NCBI GenBank assembly: GCA_905200315.1
Contig: CAJKKA010000045.1
Span: 1-12,657 of the forward strand
Reading direction: 5' to 3'
Length of the DNA: 12,657 nucleotides
DNA from: an uncultured Clostridium sp.
GTDB taxonomy: Bacteria; Bacillota_A; Clostridia; TANB77; CAG-508
In this document: one piece after another, positions 8,510 to 12,657 of the stretch
Layout of the letters: each line of letters starts with the position of its first letter
Position numbering within the stretch: the stretch's first letter is position 1
Translations under genes and position numbers: made by a program
The notes under the pieces: generated by a model
Told to the model about the DNA's origin: nothing
What the model saw: the letters and a program-made list of their open reading frames with translations, nothing else
Database searches by the model: none

Positions 8510-8549
8510 AAAAGACATTGTATTATTATAATAAAAACAATGCCTTTTT
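8510..8549 (-). terminator. Probable terminator after the repeat-module surface protein gene
   Basis: AAAAG.CATTGT (8510-8521) pairs with ACAATG.CTTTT (8537-8548) across a 15-nt AT-rich loop, with one A-C mismatch. On the minus strand it is followed by a T-rich tract (TTTTATTTTTTTAT). It is weaker than the other terminators in the window because of the long loop. Confidence 0.5.
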
Positions 8550-8590
8550 GCAACAAAATAAATGTAAATTTTATGTGAAAATCTGTCTAG

Positions 8591-8639
8591 ACCTGTCCCT
8601 CTATCCGACAACTTGTCGGCTGGGGGTCTGACCTCATTA
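8591..8639 (-). repeat. Palindromic intergenic element, type 2, copy E
   Basis: A ~48-bp sequence with a central palindrome CCGACAA (8605-8611) / TTGTCGG (8613-8619) and outer arms AGACC (8589-8593) / GGTCT (8625-8629). It is ~75% identical to 11870-11919. On the minus strand it begins with TAATGAGG, and this TAA is the stop codon of the surface-protein gene, with an in-frame TGA next to it. Confidence 0.7.
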
Positions 8640-10919
8640 GTTATCTGATAATTGGTATTTACTCATCCAATATCCTGTTAGTTGTTCATCATCTTCTTGT
8701 GTTCCATTATCGTTTTTGTCGAACCAGAATGCTTCTGGTATTGCATATCCTTCGTCTGTTTGTGTACTTGTTCCGTTTATGAATATTACGTCTGTTCTTG
8801 CGTTTTCTGTGCTTCTGTTGCTCCAGTCGTTTTGTGATGATAGTATTTTGTATTCGTATCTTGGTATCCATGTGAAGTATGATGTTGTTGTTGCATTTTC
8901 TATTTTGTTTCCGTTTATTGTTCCATCTGTTACCACTATGTTTGCCCAGTTTGCTTCACTATAGTTGTACCAGTTATTTGGTGCTTTTTCTGAAATTGGT
9001 ATATATTTGCTTATTTCGTTATTTTCGTATATGCAATAATATGTTCTATTTTTTAGTTCTTCATTACTTTTAAATGAAGATAAGTCTGGTTCGTTTACTG
9101 TTTTTGTTCTTACTTTTTTTGTTATAGAACCTATATATTCATTTGTGCTTGAATCTCTTAACATTATATTTATTATATACAATTTATTTGTTTCAAGATT
9201 TTTGTATATATAATGTTCTGTAAGAGATGTTCCTGTGTATTGTAAGTCTCCATTTAAGTAGTATTCTATTTTTACATTTCTATCTATTTCTGTTTTTCCA
9301 TCTGTATCTTTAGTTTTTGTTTCTGTTCCTTGTATGTCTCTTACTCTAATGCAATTTGCATCTGCCGATAGTTCTGCTGATACTCTAGCTTCTGTTTCTT
9401 CTTTCGATAATTGGTATTTACTCATCCAATATCCTGTTAGTTGTTCACCTTCGTCTTCTTTTCCATTGTCATTTTTATCGAACCAAAATGCTTCTGGAAT
9501 TGCATACCCTGTTGATGTTTCGTTTGAGGTTCCTAATATAAATTTAACGTTTGATCTTTGGCTTGTTTGATTTAGTGCGTATTGATATCTTGGAATCCAT
9601 ACATAATATGATTCTAGTCCATCGTTTCTTGTTACTATATTTGCCCAATTTGAATATGTGTAATTATACCATTCACTTGGTGCACTTTTACTTATAGGAA
9701 TTTCGCTATGTTCTATTCCTTTTTCATCCCAATATACATAGAAAGTGGTGTCTGGATCAAATCCTGTTAAGTCTGGTGGATTTACTTCTGTTGGTTCCAT
9801 TTCTTTTGTCATACTTCCAACAATTTGATTATTTTCATCTAAAGCTGTTATATTTACAACATATGTTTTTCCTTCTTCTAAGCCTTCAAATAAATAATCT
9901 TCTGCTTTTTCACTTTCATGTTTTATTTGTCCATTTATAGCATATGTATATTTCTTTGCTTTGTTTGATACATTATTTGTAAAATTACTTACTTGTATTG
10001 CTCCTTTTGTTGCTGACATATTAAAATCAATATTGAATTTTTCTAATTCACTTAATTGATATTTGCTCATCCAATATCCAGAAATCGCCGTTGCTACATT
10101 TGAATCTCCGAAATTAAACGCTTCTGGTAATTGGTATCCTTGTGCTATTAGATCACTGCTTGTAAGTGTTTCACCTGTTTCTGCATTTGTATAATTATTA
10201 TATACATCTACAAATTTAATATCACTTCTTTGTGTATCTTGGTCTAATTTATACACATATCTTGGTATCCAAACATAGTATACTTCTACTCCTTCATGTT
10301 CAACATAAATATTTGCCCAATTTCTATCTTTATATGAATACCAGTTACTTGGTTCTGAATCTGTTATCCAATTTGCCGGTGTTAAATTTCCATTTTCATC
10401 TACATTTAAGTATCTTGTATATTTACTATTAAAGTTCTCTAAAAATGGTGTATTTACATATATTCCATTCACTAATTTATATGTATTTTCACCAGCAACT
10501 TTTCTTTCTACATGTAAAACTTCTTGTTTTTCATCTTCTTTTATTGGTTTAATTTTAAAGGTATAATCTGTATTTTCTTTTGCTTCATAGTCTATTGCAA
10601 TTTTATTTTTTCCATTTCCACTAACCGTAACATCTTGTCCATTTTTTGTGTATGTTATACTTTCAATTCCATTTATTTCTTGAATAACAACTACTCCTTC
10701 GAAAATATATGAGAAGTCTTCTTCACTTAATTTAAAGTCTTTTTTCTCGAAATAAAATTTATTAAATTCTTCTGCTTTTTTGTTTTCTGCAATTTTGGTA
10801 ACAGCTTTTTTAGAAGCAAAAAATACTGCAATTAATATTAAAATTAAGATTATACTGAATAATATAATCTTAAACTTATTTTTCTTTATGAATTTCTTGT
10901 TTAACTTTATTTTTTTCAT
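8637..10919 (-). CDS. Membrane-anchored surface protein with three WIPRY/GYWMSKYQLS modules and FN3-like linkers
   Basis: A 760-residue protein of unknown function. A very Lys-rich N-terminus and one strong hydrophobic helix (about 17-36) anchor it in the membrane with the rest outside; there is no LPXTG motif. Three modules of ~90-110 residues (190-290, 414-505, 647-758) share the order NWY.Y...NWANI, (V/T)WIPRY (216-221, 440-445, 683-688), a RS/RTDV.F segment, GY..PEAF and LTGYWMSKYQLS. Between them lie fibronectin-III-like segments (295-377, 510-605). A loop DKNDNG in modules 2 and 3 fits an EF-hand-type calcium loop. The modules resemble, from memory, the N-terminal half of SUMF1/FGE-like domains in Clostridia surface proteins. 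The start at ATG 10919 is preferred over GTG 10922 by ribosome-site spacing. The gene for a secreted partner ends 21 nt upstream. The protein ends abruptly after module 3, at a repeat element. Confidence 0.8.
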   Translation of the reverse strand: MKKIKLNKKFIKKNKFKIILFSIILILILIAVFFASKKAVTKIAENKKAEEFNKFYFEKKDFKLSEEDFSYIFEGVVVIQEINGIESITYTKNGQDVTVSGNGKNKIAIDYEAKENTDYTFKIKPIKEDEKQEVLHVERKVAGENTYKLVNGIYVNTPFLENFNSKYTRYLNVDENGNLTPANWITDSEPSNWYSYKDRNWANIYVEHEGVEVYYVWIPRYVYKLDQDTQRSDIKFVDVYNNYTNAETGETLTSSDLIAQGYQLPEAFNFGDSNVATAISGYWMSKYQLSELEKFNIDFNMSATKGAIQVSNFTNNVSNKAKKYTYAINGQIKHESEKAEDYLFEGLEEGKTYVVNITALDENNQIVGSMTKEMEPTEVNPPDLTGFDPDTTFYVYWDEKGIEHSEIPISKSAPSEWYNYTYSNWANIVTRNDGLESYYVWIPRYQYALNQTSQRSNVKFILGTSNETSTGYAIPEAFWFDKNDNGKEDEGEQLTGYWMSKYQLSKEETEARVSAELSADANCIRVRDIQGTETKTKDTDGKTEIDRNVKIEYYLNGDLQYTGTSLTEHYIYKNLETNKLYIINIMLRDSSTNEYIGSITKKVRTKTVNEPDLSSFKSNEELKNRTYYCIYENNEISKYIPISEKAPNNWYNYSEANWANIVVTDGTINGNKIENATTTSYFTWIPRYEYKILSSQNDWSNRSTENARTDVIFINGTSTQTDEGYAIPEAFWFDKNDNGTQEDDEQLTGYWMSKYQLSDN
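8646..8687. repeat. 42-bp exact direct repeat inside the surface-protein gene, copy 1
   Basis: Identical over 42 bases to 9406-9447 and highly similar for ~60 bases more. It encodes the GYWMSKYQLS end of module 3. The matching stretch of module 1 (near 10050-10080) is much less similar, so modules 2 and 3 look recently duplicated or homogenised. Confidence 0.85.
9406..9447. repeat. 42-bp exact direct repeat inside the surface-protein gene, copy 2
   Basis: Partner of 8646-8687 at a distance of 760 bp, encoding the end of module 2. Recombination between the copies would delete 760 bp. Since 760 is not a multiple of three, such a loss would also shift the frame at this junction. Confidence 0.85.
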
Positions 10920-10925
10920 CACAAT

Positions 10926-10930
10926 CTCCT
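10926..10930 (-). promoter_or_regulatory. Ribosome binding site choosing the start of the surface-protein gene
   Basis: AGGAG lies 6 nt before the ATG at 10919 and only 3 nt before an in-frame GTG at 10922. The ATG is therefore the better start. Confidence 0.7.
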
Positions 10931-10940
10931 AATGTGAATT

Positions 10941-11621
10941 TTATAAATCTTTTCCGCAAACTACAACTGCACGAGAACGATATGAATAATTTCGTCCATC
11001 TCCATCACCGCCAGTGTAAGCACTATGATACCCACTATATCCAAAAATTGAATTTGATAAAGCCCTTTTCATTCCGGTGTTATCAGCATAATTTATCTCA
11101 AAAAATTTAGAGTCTTTTGAATTATGCCAAGATTTAGTTTCTATTGTCGCATCCCCATATTTAGAAACATAATCTTTATTATTATACTTATATATATCAA
11201 CATATCTATTTGCAATAGTATTTATTATTCCTATACCATTTTCATTTCTCGCAGAAGCCCATTCAGTATTAAGATTTATTACAATTCCTGTTTTATTACC
11301 AGTTGTTGTATCTCCATTTGCAATTATATTTGGATTTCCATAACTAGAAGCAGAAAGTATTGCCATCGCCCCATATTCGGTATTTTTTTCCATATGAACA
11401 TCTATATTGTTAGATGTTGTGGAGGTTAAGTTATCATTTAAAGTTTCTGTAAGTCCCATAGCTCCACCCAATTTTTCCATTTCTCTAATTTTAGATGGCC
11501 ATGTATTCAAAGGATATCTCGCTGTTGTATTTCTATTAGATTGTAAAACCGCAAAATTTAAATTTGGCATACATACTAAACACATACATGTTATAAATAA
11601 AATACTAATTATTTTTTTCAT
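10941..11621 (-). CDS. Secreted protein resembling the C-terminal half of a SUMF1/FGE-like fold
   Basis: A 226-residue protein with a clear signal peptide (MKKIISILFITCMCLVCMPNL, likely cut after Ala24), so it is exported. The mature part contains IDVHMEKNTEYGAMAILSAS (73-92), GDATIETKSWHN (156-167) and a Gly-rich end with RNYSYRSRAVVVCG (210-223). From memory these match, in order, the distal half of Clostridia surface proteins with MKN.EWGAVAYLS, GDA..ET..W and a terminal SFR.VL motif. In those proteins this half follows a VWIPRY...GYWM.K module like the ones in the neighbouring 760-residue protein. I infer that the two genes encode complementary pieces of one fold. No enzyme activity can be assigned. 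The ATG at 11621 has an AGGAGAG site 6 nt upstream, and the next gene begins 21 nt after the stop, so this is the first gene of a two-gene unit. Confidence 0.75.
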   Translation of the reverse strand: MKKIISILFITCMCLVCMPNLNFAVLQSNRNTTARYPLNTWPSKIREMEKLGGAMGLTETLNDNLTSTTSNNIDVHMEKNTEYGAMAILSASSYGNPNIIANGDTTTGNKTGIVINLNTEWASARNENGIGIINTIANRYVDIYKYNNKDYVSKYGDATIETKSWHNSKDSKFFEINYADNTGMKRALSNSIFGYSGYHSAYTGGDGDGRNYSYRSRAVVVCGKDL

Positions 11622-11652
11622 TAGAACTCTCCTATTTAAAATATTTTTGTTT

Positions 11653-11681
11653 ATTTTATATTATGTATAAAATTATTTCAA
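11653..11681 (-). promoter_or_regulatory. Possible promoter of the two-gene surface-protein unit
   Basis: TTGAAA (11676-11681), a 17-bp spacer and TAAAAT (11653-11658) on the minus strand lie ~32 nt upstream of the start codon. The region is very AT-rich and other -10 choices exist (TATAAA with a 15-bp spacer). Confidence 0.45.
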
Positions 11682-11714
11682 GGCTTTTTATAAAAAATAA
11701 GCATAAATTTTAAT

Positions 11715-11788
11715 AAAAAAGTGGCTTCGCCACCCGGGTCGTCGGGGACGCCGACCCCTACATCAAAAACATGAATTTCCTATAATAT
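11715..11788 (-). repeat. 74-bp tandem repeat unit 1, with GTAG-hairpin copy B
   Basis: First of two head-to-tail 74-bp units. Each holds a small hairpin GTGGCTTCGCCAC (11721-11733), then a GC-rich imperfect palindrome ending in CCCCTACA (11736-11762; minus strand: TGTAG plus hairpin), then an AT-rich tail with ATTTCCTATAATATAAAA. The 27-bp palindrome core is identical to copy D at 12259-12285. Confidence 0.85.
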
Positions 11789-11862
11789 AAAAAAGTGGCT
11801 TCGCCACGCGGGTCGTCGGGGACGCCAACCCCTACATCTAAAATAGGGATTTCCTATAATAT
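11789..11862 (-). repeat. 74-bp tandem repeat unit 2, with GTAG-hairpin copy C
   Basis: Second unit in the same orientation: small hairpin at 11795-11807 and palindrome at 11810-11836, with one substitution (GCCAACCC for GCCGACCC) relative to copies B and D. The two units differ mainly in the ~10 bases after CCCCTACATC. Confidence 0.85.
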
Positions 11863-11869
11863 AAAAATA

Positions 11870-11919
11870 GGTCTGTCACTCCGTTCGACAAATTGTCGGC
11901 TAGTGGACTGTCCTCAATA
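11870..11919 (-). repeat. Palindromic intergenic element, type 2, copy F
   Basis: Same element as 8591-8639: central palindrome CGACAA (11886-11891) / TTGTCG (11893-11898), outer arms GTCACT / AGTGGAC, and the shared ends CTGTC.CTC and CCTCA.TA. On the minus strand it starts directly after the T-run that ends the 6S RNA, again at a gene 3' end. Confidence 0.7.
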
Positions 11920-12128
11920 AAAAACCCCGCCTTAGCCGTAAGATGTTAAAGAATTTTTAAGGACCTACTCTCGTAGGTGGGTATCTTGTTAATTGCTAAT
12001 GGGTTTCTTACATAAATGCAAGCTTACACGCCACAATTAAAGGCAGATTCCCGTTTTAAACTTGTTGGTTCTAAAAATTCAGTCTACACGCACTATGCAG
12101 GGAAAATTATTTGCTTATTTAATTAACT
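11919..12128 (-). ncRNA. ssrS: Probable 6S RNA
   Basis: 6S RNA binds the housekeeping RNA polymerase holoenzyme by mimicking an open promoter. Reading the minus strand from ~12128, the RNA folds into one long interrupted rod. The terminal stem is CCCTGC (12097-12102) with GCGGGG (11925-11930), continued by a 9-bp perfect stem GAATTTTTA (12072-12080) / TAAAAATTC (11951-11959). A central bubble follows, with a small hairpin CCTAC-GAGA-GTAGG (11964-11977) on its 3' side. The apical arm includes TTAATTG/CAATTAA (11989-11995 with 12034-12040). Length (~180-210 nt), rod shape, the 3'-side bubble hairpin and the following CCTTAAAA all fit 6S RNA. A T6 run ends the transcript. It has its own near-consensus promoter. 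The call rests on structure by eye; T-box, SRP RNA and tmRNA motifs are absent. Confidence 0.7.
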
Positions 12129-12134
12129 ATTTGT

Positions 12135-12163
12135 ATATTATCATATGCTTTTTGTTTGTTCAA
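12135..12163 (-). promoter_or_regulatory. Sigma-A type promoter of the 6S RNA
   Basis: TTGAAC (12158-12163), a 17-bp spacer and TAATAT (12135-12140) on the minus strand place the start near 12128. The ~90 bases upstream are extremely A-rich on this strand, as in an UP element. Confidence 0.7.
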
Positions 12164-12258
12164 TGTCCTTATTTTCTTAATTTTTGTTGTTTGTTTTTGT
12201 TTTTTTGCTTTTTCTCTTGTTTTGTTTGTTATTCTTGATTTTTTGATTTTATTGTTAC
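12164..12258 (-). other. Low-complexity A-rich tract upstream of the 6S RNA promoter
   Basis: On the minus strand this is almost only A with scattered C, G and T (runs such as AAAAAAACAAAAACAAACAA). No reading frame with a ribosome site is apparent. It may act as an extended UP element for the 6S promoter and as the unstructured 3' end of the aldolase transcript, for which no clear terminator is visible. Confidence 0.5.
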
Positions 12259-12285
12259 GGGTCGTCGGGGACGCCGACCCCTACA
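12259..12285 (-). repeat. GTAG-hairpin (REP-like) element, copy D
   Basis: Stem GGGTCG.CG / CG.CGACCC with a 5-base loop, ending in CCCCTACA; the 27 bases are identical to copy B. It lies 27 bp downstream of the aldolase stop codon, on its own, without the GTGGC hairpin or the AT-rich tail of the 74-bp units. No T-run follows, so it is not a standard terminator. Confidence 0.8.
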
Positions 12286-12312
12286 ACATTTGACATTAAT
12301 TATTATCTTAAT

Positions 12313-12657
12313 TTATGCTTTGTTTGATGATCCAAATACGTCTCTTATTTTGTGTTGTACTGTTTTCTTTACAGATTCTCTTGCTGGTGTTAAGTATTTT
12401 CTTGGATCAAATACTGATGGTTCTTCTACAAGAACTTTTCTTATTTCTGATGTCATTGCTAAACGTAAGTCTGTGTCTACATTTATTTTTGATACTCCAG
12501 ATTTACTTGCTTGGTGTAGCATTACGTCTGGTACACCTTTTGCTCCTGGTATTTCTCCTCCGTATTTGTTACATTTTTCTACTAGTTCTGGAATTACTGC
12601 CAGGTCGATGACGCTCATGGTAATCAGGATGCTGGCGTCAATCTTCTCACCGATGCA
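12313..12657 (-). CDS. fba: Class II fructose-bisphosphate aldolase, C-terminal part, joined to a foreign-looking 5' segment
   Basis: Cleaves fructose-1,6-bisphosphate into two triose phosphates in glycolysis, using a divalent metal. Only the C-terminal ~95 residues are recognisable: NKYGGEIPGAKGVPD, then SKINVDTDLRLAMTSEIRKVL with the phosphate-binding NVDTD motif, then FDPRKYLTPARESVKKTVQHKI and the end FGSSNKA. The metal-ligand histidines would lie beyond the window. The reading frame stays open to 12657, but from about 12600 on the residues (CIGEKIDASILITMSVIDLA) do not match the expected HGSSS..P stretch of this family, and the codons switch to GC-ending types. The true aldolase probably stops matching near 12600, at a chimeric join. 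An internal ATG at 12618 lies in the foreign part and is not a real start. Confidence 0.9.
   Translation of the reverse strand, partial: CIGEKIDASILITMSVIDLAVIPELVEKCNKYGGEIPGAKGVPDVMLHQASKSGVSKINVDTDLRLAMTSEIRKVLVEEPSVFDPRKYLTPARESVKKTVQHKIRDVFGSSNKA

Noticed and set aside
10920..10922. GTG start three bases before the ATG of the surface-protein gene
   Set aside because: Only 3 nt from AGGAG; the ATG at 10919 has a normal 6-nt spacing.
11124..11429. Plus-strand open frame opposite the secreted protein gene
   Set aside because: Ile/Ser/Cys-rich composition typical of antisense AT-rich DNA; the minus-strand frame has a signal peptide and a ribosome site.
10941..11621. Lipoprotein with a lipobox at the Cys residues of the signal peptide
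   Set aside because: The Cys residues lie inside the hydrophobic core without an L(A/S)(G/A)C pattern; a type I cleavage after Ala24 is more likely.
11715..11862. CRISPR array
   Set aside because: Only two units of 74 bp with nearly the whole unit conserved, no regular unique spacers and no cas genes.
11919..12128. T-box, tmRNA, SRP RNA or other riboswitch
   Set aside because: No T-box TGGnACCGCG motif, tmRNA tag frame or SRP core motif; the long interrupted rod with a 3'-side bubble hairpin fits 6S RNA better.
12259..12285. Rho-independent terminator of the aldolase gene
   Set aside because: The hairpin is GC-rich, but no T-run follows on the minus strand, and the same sequence recurs elsewhere as a repeat.
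12315..12611. Plus-strand open frame opposite the aldolase end
   Set aside because: Leu-rich shadow translation of a well-conserved aldolase C-terminus on the other strand.

Overview
The window is a low-GC, strongly strand-biased stretch typical of a Gram-positive anaerobe of the Clostridia (Bacillota). Codons end mostly in A or T, Shine-Dalgarno sites are strong GGAGG-type, the arginyl-tRNA synthetase and class II aldolase are of bacterial type, and a heterodimeric ABC exporter pair of the kind common in Clostridia is present. It could be a contig from an uncultured gut lineage: both ends cut through genes, and the last ~57 bases differ in composition from everything else. TGA is used as a normal stop. 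No tRNA, rRNA, CRISPR array or transposase gene was seen.

Layout, left to right (minus strand unless stated). 1-457: N-terminal part of a LytR-CpsA-Psr (LCP) cell-wall ligase. 477-2186: argS, 19 nt upstream of the LCP gene and probably co-transcribed with it from a near-consensus promoter at 2209-2237. 2319-3239: an unrecognised three-helix membrane protein with its own promoter and terminator. 3422-4300 (plus strand, the only plus-strand gene): an RluA-family pseudouridine synthase with a terminator. 4339-6174 and 6175-8409: two abutting genes for an asymmetric heterodimeric ABC exporter. 8637-10919 and 10941-11621: a two-gene unit for surface or secreted proteins. The larger is membrane-anchored and carries three copies of a WIPRY...GYWMSKYQLS module separated by fibronectin-III-like linkers. 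The smaller is secreted and resembles the C-terminal half of the same kind of SUMF1/FGE-like fold. 11622-12312: about 690 bases without protein genes, holding two tandem 74-bp repeats, a second repeat type, a probable 6S RNA with a near-consensus promoter, and an A-rich tract. 12313-12657: the C-terminal end of class II fructose-bisphosphate aldolase, joined to a short foreign-looking segment.

The housekeeping part (argS, LCP, RluA, aldolase, 6S RNA) is ordinary. The least explained part is 8410-12300. Four short GC-rich palindromes there share the 5' tetranucleotide GTAG on the minus strand, the architecture of REP elements mobilised by RAYT (IS200/IS605-like) transposases. Two copies of a second ~48-bp palindromic element sit exactly at gene 3' ends. 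One of these supplies the stop codon of the large surface protein, just after its third repeat. The surface-protein pair itself is a candidate undescribed two-component extracellular system.
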